Shown: positions 33,313 through 41,490 of the stretch, one piece after another
How the letters are laid out: the number at the start of each line of letters is the position of its first letter
How positions within the stretch are numbered: position 1 is the first letter of the stretch
The notes under the pieces: model-generated
The model's database searches: none
Told to the model about the DNA's origin: nothing
What the model saw: only the letters and a program-made list of their open reading frames with translations
Assembly (NCBI GenBank): GCA_965229335.1
Contig: OZ245874.1
Span: 6,944,001 to 7,008,000, forward strand
DNA: 64,000 bases
Direction: 5' to 3'
DNA from: JAFKFH01 sp017307375
GTDB lineage: Bacteria; Pseudomonadota; Alphaproteobacteria; Ferrovibrionales; Ferrovibrionaceae
Position numbers and translations under genes: made by a program

Positions 33313-34104
33313 TCAGGCCAGCAGACCCCGCAAGGCGTCGAGCGTCTCGTCCGGGCGTTCGGCCATCATCATGTGCCCGGCCCCGGGGATCACCACGGTC
33401 CGGCTGCCGGCAATCGCCCTGCCCACCGCATCCGCCGCCTTGCGCGGCGTCATCTGGTCGGCCGCGCCGAGGATCAGCGCCGTCGGGCAGGTCACCCTGG
33501 CCGCCGCCGCCAGCCCGCCGGCATAGCCGGACGCCACCCCGAGATCATGGGCCAGCAGGCCCGGCGCCGCGCGTTCGACCAGCCGGGTCGCCGCCCCGGT
33601 CATCCACACCCCCGGGGTCGGGCTGCCGCCGAGGTGGTTTTGCCGGGCGAACGACCATTCCATCATCAGGCCGATCGCCTTGGCCGTGTCGTCGCGCGCC
33701 AGCGCCTGGAAGGCCGGGTTGACCGCCATCGGCACCGCGGTTGCAAGCAAGCCGAGTGCCGCGACACGGTCGGGCGCCCTGCCGGCGGTCTCCAGGGCGA
33801 TCAGGCTGCCGAGCGAATGGCCGACCAGCGCGGCCCGCGCCGCGCCTGCCGCGTCGAGCAGGGCCAGCGCCCAATCGGCCAGCGCCTCGACGCTGTCGAG
33901 CGGCCGGCCGCCCGACCGGCCGTGGCCGGGCAGGTCGGGGGCGAGCACGCCGAAGCCGTGATGGGCGAAATAGCGGGTCTGGGTCGACCAGCAGCTGTGA
34001 TCCATCGCCGCGCCGTGCAGGAAGACGACGACGGGGCCCGCGGCGGTGAACGGCCGGCCGCCGGTGGCGGCGAAGACCGGCTGGCCCTGGACGGTCAGTT
34101 CCAT
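33313..34104 (-). CDS. Alpha/beta-hydrolase
   Basis: 263 residues. Oxyanion motif HGAAMDH near 30, nucleophile elbow GHSLGS near 95-100, late Asp in LGAADQMTP near 208-213 and catalytic His in GAGHMMM near 240. The enzyme class (esterase, haloperoxidase-like) cannot be fixed. Its ATG lies one base after the stop of the sulfhydrylase gene, so the two form an operon. The substrate may relate to sulfur or acetyl-ester chemistry, but this is only suggested by location. Confidence 0.9.
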   Translation of the reverse strand: MELTVQGQPVFAATGGRPFTAAGPVVVFLHGAAMDHSCWSTQTRYFAHHGFGVLAPDLPGHGRSGGRPLDSVEALADWALALLDAAGAARAALVGHSLGSLIALETAGRAPDRVAALGLLATAVPMAVNPAFQALARDDTAKAIGLMMEWSFARQNHLGGSPTPGVWMTGAATRLVERAAPGLLAHDLGVASGYAGGLAAAARVTCPTALILGAADQMTPRKAADAVGRAIAGSRTVVIPGAGHMMMAERPDETLDALRGLLA

Positions 34105-34105
34105 G

Positions 34106-35401
34106 TCACGCCCCCTTCTGCGACTGGCGCAGTGCCTGGCCGAGATCGTCGATCAGGTCGTCGGGATCTTCCAGCCCGACCGAGATGCGGATCATCGCCT
34201 CGCCGATTCCCGCCGCGGCGAGCGCCTCGGCATCCATCTGCTGGTGGGTGGTCGAGGCCGGATGGATGACCAGCGACTTGGCATCGCCGACATTGGCGAG
34301 GTGCGAGAAGATCCGCACCCCTTCGATGAAGCGGCGGCCGGCGGCGCGCCCGCCCTTGATGCCGAAGGAGAAGATCGCCCCCGGGCCGCGCGGCAGCAGC
34401 CGCCTGGCCAGCTCATGGTCCGGATGATCCGGCCGGTCGGGATAGGCGACCCAGTCGACCGCGGGATGACCGGCCAGGAAGGCCGTGACGCGGCGGGCAT
34501 TGTCGACATGGCGGGCCATGCGCACCGGCAGGGTCTCGACACCCTGCAGCAGCTGGAAGGCATTGCCCGGCGACAGCGATGCGCCGAAATCGCGCAGGCC
34601 TTCGGCGCGGGCGCGGCTGATGAAGGCCAGCGGCCCGAATTCCTCGGCGAAATCGAGGCCGTGATAGCCGGCATAGGGCTCGGTCAGGGTCGGGAACTTG
34701 CCCGACGCCTCCCAGTCGAAGCGGCCGCCATCGACGACGATGCCGCCGATCGCCACGCCATGGCCGCCGATGAACTTGGTCAGCGAATGCATGACGATAT
34801 CGGCGCCCCAGTCGAGCGGCCGGCACAGATAAGGCGTCGCGAAGGTCGCGTCGATCATCAGCGGCAGGCCGTGATCGTGGGCGATGCCCGCGACCGCCGG
34901 CAGGTCGAGCACTTCGAGGCCGGGATTGCCCAGCACCTCGCCGAAGACCAGCCGGGTTTCCGGGCGGATGGCGGCGGCGAGGCCGCGATGGTCGCGCGGG
35001 TCGACGAAGGTCGTGGTGATGCCGAACCGCGGCAGGGTGTGGCTGAACAGGTTGTGCGATCCGCCATAGATGTTGCGGCTGGCCACGATATGCCCGCCGG
35101 CCCCCATCAGCGTGGCGACGGCCAGATGCAGCGCCGCCTGGCCCGAGGCGGTCGCGACCGCGCCGGCGCCGCCTTCGAGCGCGGCGATGCGCTCTTCCAG
35201 CACCGCGACGGTCGGGTTGGAAATGCGCGAATAGATGTGGCCCTGGCGTTCGAGGTTGAACAGCCCGGCGGCATGGTCGGTATCGCGGAACACGTAGGAG
35301 GTGGTCTGGTAGATCGGCACCGCCCTGGCACCGTGCACCGGGTCGGGCTGCTGGCCGGCATGCAGGCTCAGCGTGTCGAATTTCAGCGGCTTCGGCTCCA
35401 T
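34106..35401 (-). CDS. metY: O-acetylhomoserine sulfhydrylase / Cys-Met metabolism PLP enzyme
   Basis: 431 residues. Uses PLP to form homocysteine from O-acetylhomoserine and sulfide. N-terminus KFDTLSLHAGQQPDPVHGARAVPIYQTTSYVF (family start), substrate motif YSRISNPT near 58-65, PLP lysine in MHSLTKFIGGHG near 206, and C-terminal HPASTTHQQ and ISVGLEDPDDLIDDL. ATG 35401 is placed so that the family N-terminus is complete. The nearest alternative function is methionine gamma-lyase or cystathionine synthase. Followed at once by the hydrolase gene. Confidence 0.93.
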   Translation of the reverse strand: MEPKPLKFDTLSLHAGQQPDPVHGARAVPIYQTTSYVFRDTDHAAGLFNLERQGHIYSRISNPTVAVLEERIAALEGGAGAVATASGQAALHLAVATLMGAGGHIVASRNIYGGSHNLFSHTLPRFGITTTFVDPRDHRGLAAAIRPETRLVFGEVLGNPGLEVLDLPAVAGIAHDHGLPLMIDATFATPYLCRPLDWGADIVMHSLTKFIGGHGVAIGGIVVDGGRFDWEASGKFPTLTEPYAGYHGLDFAEEFGPLAFISRARAEGLRDFGASLSPGNAFQLLQGVETLPVRMARHVDNARRVTAFLAGHPAVDWVAYPDRPDHPDHELARRLLPRGPGAIFSFGIKGGRAAGRRFIEGVRIFSHLANVGDAKSLVIHPASTTHQQMDAEALAAAGIGEAMIRISVGLEDPDDLIDDLGQALRQSQKGA

Positions 35402-35411
35402 CGCGGGTCCT

Positions 35412-35600
35412 CTAGGATGTCTTGAAGAAGCTGTCGGCCGCGCCGCGGGCATTGCGCTTGCGGTCGATTTCATGGCGGATGCGGGCGATCTCGGCCTCGT
35501 GGCCGCGGATGCGCCCCTCCAGCTCCTCGATCGACATCATCTCGAGATTGACGGGTGGCGGCCGATAGGCCTGGGGCAGATCGTCGTTGTCGTCACGCAT
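35412..35600 (-). CDS. DUF1192 family small protein
   Basis: 62 residues from ATG 35600. Acidic N-terminus (MRDDNDDLPQAYRPP), then a single helix MSIEELEGRIRGHEAEIARI and the conserved end AADSFFKTS. This is the alphaproteobacterial DUF1192 family, function unknown. The helix is likely a coiled coil. Lies 10 bases upstream of the sulfhydrylase start in the same direction and is divergent from the quinone oxidoreductase gene. Longer readings upstream are antisense of that gene. Confidence 0.85.
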   Translation of the reverse strand: MRDDNDDLPQAYRPPPVNLEMMSIEELEGRIRGHEAEIARIRHEIDRKRNARGAADSFFKTS

Positions 35601-35676
35601 CCGGAACGGCTCCGCTTGGCTCGGGCTCGGATCGTGATAATACACGAGGACCGCTATCGACAACGAGGACAGGCCG

Positions 35677-36672
35677 ATGACGCTGCCCGCGACCATGACC
35701 GCGATCGAGATCTCAGCCCCCGGTGGCCCCGAGGTGCTGAAGCCCGTCATCAGGCCCGTGCCCCAGCCGGGGCCCGGCGAAGTGCTGGTCAAGGTGACGG
35801 TCGCCGGCGTCAATCGCCCCGATGTGGCCCAGCGCGAGGGGCGCTATCCGCCGCCCCCGGGCGCCTCCGACATCCCCGGCCTCGAGATCGCCGGCACGGT
35901 CGCGGCGCTGGGCGCGGGCGTCACCCGCTTCGCGGTCGGCGACCGGGTCTGCGCGCTGGTCGCCGGCGGCGGCTATGCCGAATACTGCGCCGCACCGGTC
36001 GGCCAGTGCCTGCCCCCGCCCGACGGCTTTTCGGACGAGGAGGCCGCGGCGATCCCCGAGAACTGGTTCACCGTCTGGTCGAACCTGATCGACCGCGCCG
36101 GGCTGAAGGCCGGCGAGACCGTGCTGATCCACGGCGGTTCGTCGGGCATCGGTACCGCCGCGATCCAGCTGGCCCGGGCAGTCGGCGCGCGGGTGCTGAC
36201 GACAGCCGGTTCGGCCGACAAATGCCGGTTCTGCGAACAGCTCGGCGCCGAGCGGGCGATCAACTACCGCGAGGAAGATTTCTCCAAGGTCGCGCTGGAA
36301 GCGACCGGCGGCGAGGGCGTCGACGTCGTGCTCGACATGGTCGGCGGCGACTACATCCCGAAGAACATCGCCAGCCTGCGCCCCGACGGGCGGCTGGTGT
36401 TCATCGCCTTCCTGAACGGGCCGCAGGCGCAGGTCAATTTCCTGCCGGTGATGGTCAAGCGGCTCACCGTCACCGGCTCGACGCTGCGCGCCCGCCCGGT
36501 CGAGTTCAAGTCGGCCATCGCCGCCGCGCTCAACGAACGGTTGTGGCCCCAGTTCGCCGCCCGGTCGATCGCCCCGGTGATCGATTCGCGCTATCCCCTG
36601 GCCCAGGCCGAGGCGGCGCACCGGCGACTCGACGAAGGGCGGCATATCGGCAAAATCCTCTTGACCATCTAG
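35677..36672 (+). CDS. NAD(P)H quinone oxidoreductase (PIG3/QorA family)
   Basis: 331 residues, zinc-free medium-chain dehydrogenase. N-terminus (MTAIEISAPGGPEVLK), GVNRPDVAQREGRYPPPPG near 44-62 typical of the PIG3 group, Rossmann motif HGGSSGIGTAAIQLA near 151-165, and C-terminal HRRLDEGRHIGKILL. It likely reduces quinones with NADPH. A second ATG six codons in is a possible start. Divergent from DUF1192 with about 75 bases between. Confidence 0.93.
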   Translation: MTLPATMTAIEISAPGGPEVLKPVIRPVPQPGPGEVLVKVTVAGVNRPDVAQREGRYPPPPGASDIPGLEIAGTVAALGAGVTRFAVGDRVCALVAGGGYAEYCAAPVGQCLPPPDGFSDEEAAAIPENWFTVWSNLIDRAGLKAGETVLIHGGSSGIGTAAIQLARAVGARVLTTAGSADKCRFCEQLGAERAINYREEDFSKVALEATGGEGVDVVLDMVGGDYIPKNIASLRPDGRLVFIAFLNGPQAQVNFLPVMVKRLTVTGSTLRARPVEFKSAIAAALNERLWPQFAARSIAPVIDSRYPLAQAEAAHRRLDEGRHIGKILLTI

Positions 36673-36787
36673 CCCTGTCGCCTTATTTGCGGGAAGCCTT
36701 CGCGAGCGCCTGCCCGGCTGCCCGACGGTACATCATTCCCACAATACCGCGACGCATGTCCGGACGTGGTCCGAGGAGGGAAACTAT

Positions 36788-37417
36788 ATGTCGCAACCGT
36801 TGATGCCCAAGGCGACTGCCGTGTGGCTCATCGAGAACACCGCGCTGACCTTCCGTCAGATTGCCGATTTCTGCGGCCTGCACGAGCTCGAGGTCAAGGG
36901 GATCGCCGATGGCGAGGTCGCGGTCGGTATCGTCGGCCTCGACCCCGTCGCCAACGGCCAGGTGACCCGCGACGAGATCGCGCGGTGCGAGAAGGACGAG
37001 AACGGCAAGCTGCGGATGATCCAGTCCAAGGTGCCGCTGCCCAAGGTACGGTCGAAGGGTGCCCGCTACACCCCGGTCTCCAAGCGCCAGGACCGGCCGG
37101 ACGCGATCGCCTGGCTGCTCAAGTTCCATCCGGAAGTCGCCGACGCCCAGATCCAGAAGCTGCTCGGCACGACCAAGGCGACGATCCAGGCCATCCGCGA
37201 CCGCTCGCACTGGAATGCGCTGAACATCAAGCCGCGCGATCCGGTCAGCCTGGGCATCTGCAGCCAGCTCGAGCTCGACCGCATCGTCCAGTCGGCCCGC
37301 GCCCGCAAGCAGTTGCGCGAGGCGCGCGAAGCCCAGCTGCTCGAAGCGGCTGCGCCCGGCTCGGGCGTCGAGCCGCCGGCGGCCGACGAAGCCTACGACG
37401 ACGAAATCGACGAATAG
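36788..37417 (+). CDS. trcR: Cell-cycle transcriptional regulator TrcR (DUF1013)
   Basis: 209 residues. DUF1013 is found only in alphaproteobacteria and is annotated as the regulator TrcR. Two HTH-like regions: NTALTFRQIADFCGLHELEV near 18-37 and PEVADAQIQKLLGTTKATIQ near 117-136. The C-terminal tail is acidic and low-complexity. AGGAGGG lies 9-15 bases before the ATG. A large hairpin follows the stop. DNA binding and cell-cycle function come from the family, not from this sequence. Confidence 0.88.
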   Translation: MSQPLMPKATAVWLIENTALTFRQIADFCGLHELEVKGIADGEVAVGIVGLDPVANGQVTRDEIARCEKDENGKLRMIQSKVPLPKVRSKGARYTPVSKRQDRPDAIAWLLKFHPEVADAQIQKLLGTTKATIQAIRDRSHWNALNIKPRDPVSLGICSQLELDRIVQSARARKQLREAREAQLLEAAAPGSGVEPPAADEAYDDEIDE

Positions 37418-37420
37418 CCG

Positions 37421-37462
37421 ACTTGCCCCCGGGCATGGGCCATGGCCCGCGCCCGGGGCGCA
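37421..37462. terminator. Hairpin between convergent trcR and dinB-family genes
   Basis: GCCCCCGGGC (37425-37434) pairs with GCCCGGGGCG (37451-37460), with one bulge, around a second palindrome GGGCCATGGCCC. It can act in both directions; T-runs are absent. Confidence 0.4.
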
Positions 37463-37468
37463 CCCTGA

Positions 37469-38002
37469 CTAGAGGCCCAGCAGGTCCAGTTCCGCCCGCC
37501 TCAGCCCCTCGTCTTCTTCCAGGAAAAACTCATCGAGTTGCGGCGGCGGGACGCTGGTGCCCGACAGCATCGCGTGGGCCTGCCCGCGATGGTGAATCTG
37601 GTGCACGAAGAGATGCGGCAGCGTGGTGCCGACGGTGTTTGCCACCGGCCCGCGCGCGCGGTCCATGATCACCGCCCGGTCGAGCATCGCATCGGTCAGC
37701 CCGTCGCAGAAGGCGATCAGCCGCCGGTCGGTGGCGCGCTGCGCGGCCTCGTATGCGGCGATGTCGGGATGCGGGATGCGGGGATCGAGGACCCGCCGGC
37801 CCAGTCCGCCCTGTTCGAGGGCGTCGAGATAGAGCCAGTCGACGATCAGGATATGGTTGAGGGTCGCGGCGAGCGACGGGAAGAAGCCGGTACGCGGGGC
37901 GGCGAACTCGCCGGGGCCGAGGGCCCGGCAGGCGACGAGCAGCCGATGGTTCGACCAGGCATTGTTCCGGGCCATCGCCTGGAAATGCCTGGCCAGTGCC
38001 AT
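37469..38002 (-). CDS. DinB family protein
   Basis: 177 residues, four-helix bundle of the DinB/YfiT type. Metal-binding histidines are expected in LNHILIVDWLYLD (near 48) and HQIHHRGQAHAML (near 135-145), and both are present. Members are often thiol-dependent transferases or stress proteins; the substrate is unknown. It begins 12 bases after the efp stop on the same strand, so it probably shares the efp transcript. Confidence 0.9.
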   Translation of the reverse strand: MALARHFQAMARNNAWSNHRLLVACRALGPGEFAAPRTGFFPSLAATLNHILIVDWLYLDALEQGGLGRRVLDPRIPHPDIAAYEAAQRATDRRLIAFCDGLTDAMLDRAVIMDRARGPVANTVGTTLPHLFVHQIHHRGQAHAMLSGTSVPPPQLDEFFLEEDEGLRRAELDLLGL

Positions 38003-38014
38003 CGGCGGGCTTCC

Positions 38015-38581
38015 TCAGTCCTTCGAGCGCTCGAGGTACTCGGCGTCGGGGATCGTCACGACGACGCGGGTACCCTGGGCGACATGCGGCGGCACCATCG
38101 TGCGCACGCCGTTCGACAGGATCGCCGGCTTGTAGGACGAGGCGGCGGTCTGCCCCTTCACGACCGGCTCGGTCTCGACGATTTCGAGCGTCGCGGTCTG
38201 CGGCAGTTCGATCGCCACCGGGCGACCTTCGTAGAGGCTCAGCCGGACCGGCATGCTTTCCTGCAGGAAGGCCGCGCCCGGGCCGATGACGTCGGCCGGC
38301 ACCTCGACCTGGTCGTAGGTCTCGACATCCATGAAGGTGTAGGCGCCGTCGGCGCCGAACAGATAGGTGAAGTCGCGCTCGTCGATATAGACGCGCTCGA
38401 CCGATTCCGAGGTGCGATAGCGCTCGTTGGTCTTGACGCCGTCGGCAACGCCGCGCATCTCGACATGGGTGATCGCATTGCCCTTGCCGGGAATGATGTT
38501 CTCGGCACGAAGCACGGCATAAAGCTTGCCGTTGACTTCGATCACGTTGCCGGCGCGCAACTGGTTGGCGTTGACTTTCAT
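38015..38581 (-). CDS. efp: Elongation factor P
   Basis: 188 residues. Rescues ribosomes stalled at polyproline. Three beta-barrel domains. The loop IIPGKGNAITHVEMR contains the lysine of PGKG that is beta-lysylated in organisms with EpmA, and EpmA is encoded divergently next door. C-terminus VTIPDAEYLERSKD. ATG 38581 starts MKVNANQLRAGNVIE, the family N-terminus; the upstream frame is antisense of epmA. Confidence 0.97.
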   Translation of the reverse strand: MKVNANQLRAGNVIEVNGKLYAVLRAENIIPGKGNAITHVEMRGVADGVKTNERYRTSESVERVYIDERDFTYLFGADGAYTFMDVETYDQVEVPADVIGPGAAFLQESMPVRLSLYEGRPVAIELPQTATLEIVETEPVVKGQTAASSYKPAILSNGVRTMVPPHVAQGTRVVVTIPDAEYLERSKD

Positions 38582-38671
38582 GGGGGCTATCGATCCGCTG
38601 TGGAGCTGGCTTTGGCTGCGGCTTCTAGCAGAGCGCTTGCCAAGGTTCAACGCTCTCCGTAGCCTCCGGCC

Positions 38672-39721
38672 ATGGTCGAACAATTCGGACAATGGTGGCG
38701 CGAGGCGGCATTTGCGCGCCGTCGCCCCTTCCTGATCAAGCGCGCGGCGATCAACAAGGCGTTGCGCGCCTGGTTCGAGGCGCAGGATTTCGTCGAGGTC
38801 GAGACCCCGGCCCTGCAGGTCTCGCCGGGGCTGGAGCCGCATCTCCACGCCTTCGCGACCGACATCGTCGCGCCCGACGGCCGCGTCGACCGGCTCTATC
38901 TTCATACCTCGCCGGAATATGCGATGAAGAAGCTGCTGGTCGCCGGCGAGCCGCGGATCTTCCAGCTGGCCCGCGTCTGGCGCAACGGCGAGCGGTCGTC
39001 GACCCATCATCCCGAGTTCACCATGCTTGAATGGTATCGCGCGGCCGAGCCCTATCAGCGGCTGATGGCGGATTGCATGGGCCTGGTGCAGGCGGCGCTG
39101 GCGGCGACCGGGGGCACCGCTTTGCGCTGGCGCGGCCTCGAATCCGATCCGTCGCGCCCCTGGCAGGTAATGACGGTGGCCGAAGCCTTCGACCGCCATT
39201 GCGGCATCGACCTGCTGGCCACGATCGACGACCCGCAACTGCCGAACGCCGCGCCGCTGGCGCGCGAGGCCGCGCGGCTCGGCATCCGGACCGCCGATGA
39301 CGACGACTGGGACGCGATCTTCTTCCGCCTGTTCCTGGAACGGATCGAACCGCAGCTGGGCCATCCGGTGCCGACCATCCTGTGCGAATACCCGATCCAC
39401 ATGGCGGCGCTGTCGCGGCCCAAGGCCGACGACCCGCGGGTTGCCGAACGCTTCGAGCTCTACGTCGCCGGACTCGAACTCGCCAATGCCTTCGGCGAAC
39501 TGACCGACGCCGGCGAGCAGCGGCGCCGCTTCGAGATCGACCGCGCCCTGCGCCAGCGCCTGTTCGGGGCGGCCTATCCGGTCGACGAGGATTTCCTGAA
39601 CGCGCTGGCCCACGGCATGCCGGCCGCGTCGGGCATTGCCCTGGGCATCGACCGGCTGGTCATGCTGGCGACCGGCGCCACCCGCATCGACGATGTCCTG
39701 TGGGCGCCGGTCGCTTCGTAA
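38672..39721 (+). CDS. epmA: EF-P lysyl-transferase EpmA (GenX/PoxA)
   Basis: 349 residues, a truncated class II lysyl-tRNA synthetase without the anticodon domain. It attaches (R)-beta-lysine to EF-P. Motifs: FVEVETPALQVSPGLEPHL near 36-54 (motif 1 region), RVWRNGERSSTHHPEFTMLEW near 98-118 (motif 2), and GIALGIDRLVML near 325-336 (motif 3). Divergent from efp with about 90 bases between, which supports co-regulation. The beta-lysine-producing aminomutase EpmB is not in the window. Confidence 0.95.
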   Translation: MVEQFGQWWREAAFARRRPFLIKRAAINKALRAWFEAQDFVEVETPALQVSPGLEPHLHAFATDIVAPDGRVDRLYLHTSPEYAMKKLLVAGEPRIFQLARVWRNGERSSTHHPEFTMLEWYRAAEPYQRLMADCMGLVQAALAATGGTALRWRGLESDPSRPWQVMTVAEAFDRHCGIDLLATIDDPQLPNAAPLAREAARLGIRTADDDDWDAIFFRLFLERIEPQLGHPVPTILCEYPIHMAALSRPKADDPRVAERFELYVAGLELANAFGELTDAGEQRRRFEIDRALRQRLFGAAYPVDEDFLNALAHGMPAASGIALGIDRLVMLATGATRIDDVLWAPVAS

Positions 39722-39763
39722 ATTTTCTGGATCTATCGATCTTTTTCCATACTAATTCCTGTC

Positions 39764-40216
39764 ATGGACGATATAGACAGGAATTTGATCGAAGCCTTGC
39801 AGGAAGACGGCCGCCTGGCGCAGGCCCGTCTGGCCGAGCGCGTGGGCCTTTCCGTCTCGGCGGTCAACGAACGCATCCGGCGGCTGGAGGCGCAGGGCGT
39901 GATCGCCGGGATCGAGGCCCGGATCGCGCCGCGCGCGGTCGGGGTCGGCCTGCTGGCCTTCGTCTACGTGCTGCTGGAACGGCCCGAGCATGACGCGGGC
40001 TTCGTCGCCGGCATCCGGGCGCTGCCGGAAGTGCAGGAATGCCACCATGTCACCGGCGCCTGGTCCTACCTGCTGAAGATCCGCACCTGCGATACCGCCG
40101 ACCTGGAACGGGTGCTGGTCGGCGGCATCAAGGCCCTGGCCGGGGTGGTGCGCTCGGAGACCGTCATCGCGCTGTCGACGGCGAAGGAAACCGCGCGGAT
40201 CAAGGTGCCCCGATGA
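39764..40216 (+). CDS. Lrp/AsnC family transcriptional regulator
   Basis: 150 residues. N-terminal winged HTH (DRNLIEALQEDGRLAQARLA ... VSAVNERIRRLEAQGVI) and a C-terminal RAM domain (VTGAWSYLLKIRT). Lrp regulators beside LysE exporters usually sense an amino acid and switch the exporter on. The stop overlaps the LysE start by 4 bases. The short upstream region contains GATC-TATC-GATC and a CATACT -10-like box. Confidence 0.93.
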   Translation: MDDIDRNLIEALQEDGRLAQARLAERVGLSVSAVNERIRRLEAQGVIAGIEARIAPRAVGVGLLAFVYVLLERPEHDAGFVAGIRALPEVQECHHVTGAWSYLLKIRTCDTADLERVLVGGIKALAGVVRSETVIALSTAKETARIKVPR

Positions 40217-40815
40217 ACGGCGCGCTGCTGCTGCAGGGCCTGGCCATCGGCTTCGGCATCGCCGTGCCGGTCGGGCCGATCGGCCTCTTGGTCATCCAGC
40301 GCACCCTGGCCGGGGGCTTCCGGCCCGGGTTCCTGTCGGGCCTCGGCGCCGCGGCCGCCGATGCGGTCTATGGCGCGATCGGCGGTTTCGGCGTCGGCTG
40401 GGCCACCGCCCTGCTGCTCGACTGGCAGGCCGGATTCCGCCTGGCGGGCGGGCTGTTCCTCGCCTGGCTCGCCTGGGGGGCGTTCCGCAGCCGTCCCGCG
40501 GCCGAAGCGGCGCGGCCGGCGCGCGGCGGCACCTTTCTCTCGACCTTTCTGCTGACCATCGCCAACCCGGCGACGATCCTGTCCTTCGCCGCGATCTTCG
40601 GCGGCGTGCTGCCGGCCGGCGGCAGCGGGGCCGGTGCCGGCTGGCTGGTCGCGGGCGTCGCCGCCGGTTCGACCTTGTGGTGGCTGATCCTCGCCGGCGG
40701 CACCAGCCTTGCCCGCAGGCGCCTGCCGCCGGGTGCGATGCTCTGGCTCAACCGTGCCTCCGGCCTGATTCTCGCGGCCTTCGCCGCCTACGCCCTGGTC
40801 GGCCTCGCCCTCTGA
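40213..40815 (+). CDS. LysE family amino-acid exporter
   Basis: 200 residues, about six TM helices. N-terminus GIAVPVGPIGLLVIQRTL is the LysE/RhtB signature and TIANPATILSFAAIFGG near 115-131 is the second conserved segment. ATG 40213 sits in the ATGA overlap with the Lrp gene. Substrate unknown; likely amino acids sensed by the neighbour. Confidence 0.93.
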   Translation: MNGALLLQGLAIGFGIAVPVGPIGLLVIQRTLAGGFRPGFLSGLGAAAADAVYGAIGGFGVGWATALLLDWQAGFRLAGGLFLAWLAWGAFRSRPAAEAARPARGGTFLSTFLLTIANPATILSFAAIFGGVLPAGGSGAGAGWLVAGVAAGSTLWWLILAGGTSLARRRLPPGAMLWLNRASGLILAAFAAYALVGLAL

Positions 40816-40834
40816 TACTTTCGGGTTTTTGACT

Positions 40835-40856
40835 CCATACCGACTGGTAGGTATGG
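40835..40856 (+). promoter_or_regulatory. Palindromic operator upstream of the TetR gene
   Basis: Perfect inverted repeat CCATACC-N8-GGTATGG (22 bases), with an inner partial repeat TACC/GGTA. It lies 26 bases before the ATG of the TetR gene, so autorepression of the TetR-MFS operon is likely. Confidence 0.75.
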
Positions 40857-40881
40857 ATGAGAAAACAGGAGAGGTACAGGC

Positions 40882-41490
40882 ATGGTCGAGCACCCGTCAC
40901 GGACGAAACTGGTCGACGCCGCGATCGATCTGGTGCGCGGCAAGGGCTACAACGCCATGCGCGTCGACGATGTCTGCGCCGCCGCCGGCGTCACCAAGGG
41001 CAGTTTCTTTCATCATTTCAAGGCGAAGGACGATCTGGCGCTGGCCGCCGCCGACGCCTGGCGCGAGCGGGCGCGTGGTCTCTGCGATACGGTATCGGCA
41101 GCCCGATACCCCGACCCGCGCGACCGGCTGTTCGCCTATCTCGATCTGCGCCGGGAGCTGATCGCGGGCGAGCTGGTCGACTGGACCTGCTTTGCCGGCA
41201 CGATGATCCAGGAAATTCATCTGACCCACCCGGATCTGCGCGATGCCTGCCAGCAGAGCATTGCCGAGCACACGGGCGAACTGGCCGCGCTGATCGAGGC
41301 GGCACGCCGGCGCCACCCGGTTGCCGGCGACTGGACGGCCGACAGCCTGGCCCTGCATGTCCAGGCGGTGATCCAGGGCGCCCTGGTCCTGGCCAAGGGC
41401 CGGCAGGATCCGGCGGTCGCCCACCAGGCGCTCGATCACCTCGGCCGCTATGTCCGGCAACTGTTCGCCGCCGACGGGAACGCGGCATGA
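40882..41490 (+). CDS. TetR/AcrR family regulator
   Basis: 202 residues. N-terminal HTH (NAMRVDDVCAAAGVTKGSFF HHF pattern, residues 24-46). C-terminal ligand domain with CFAGTMIQEIHLTHPDLRD. GGAGAGG lies ten bases before the ATG. The stop overlaps the MFS start by 4 bases, and a palindromic operator lies upstream. The ligand is probably a substrate of the transporter. Confidence 0.94.
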   Translation: MVEHPSRTKLVDAAIDLVRGKGYNAMRVDDVCAAAGVTKGSFFHHFKAKDDLALAAADAWRERARGLCDTVSAARYPDPRDRLFAYLDLRRELIAGELVDWTCFAGTMIQEIHLTHPDLRDACQQSIAEHTGELAALIEAARRRHPVAGDWTADSLALHVQAVIQGALVLAKGRQDPAVAHQALDHLGRYVRQLFAADGNAA

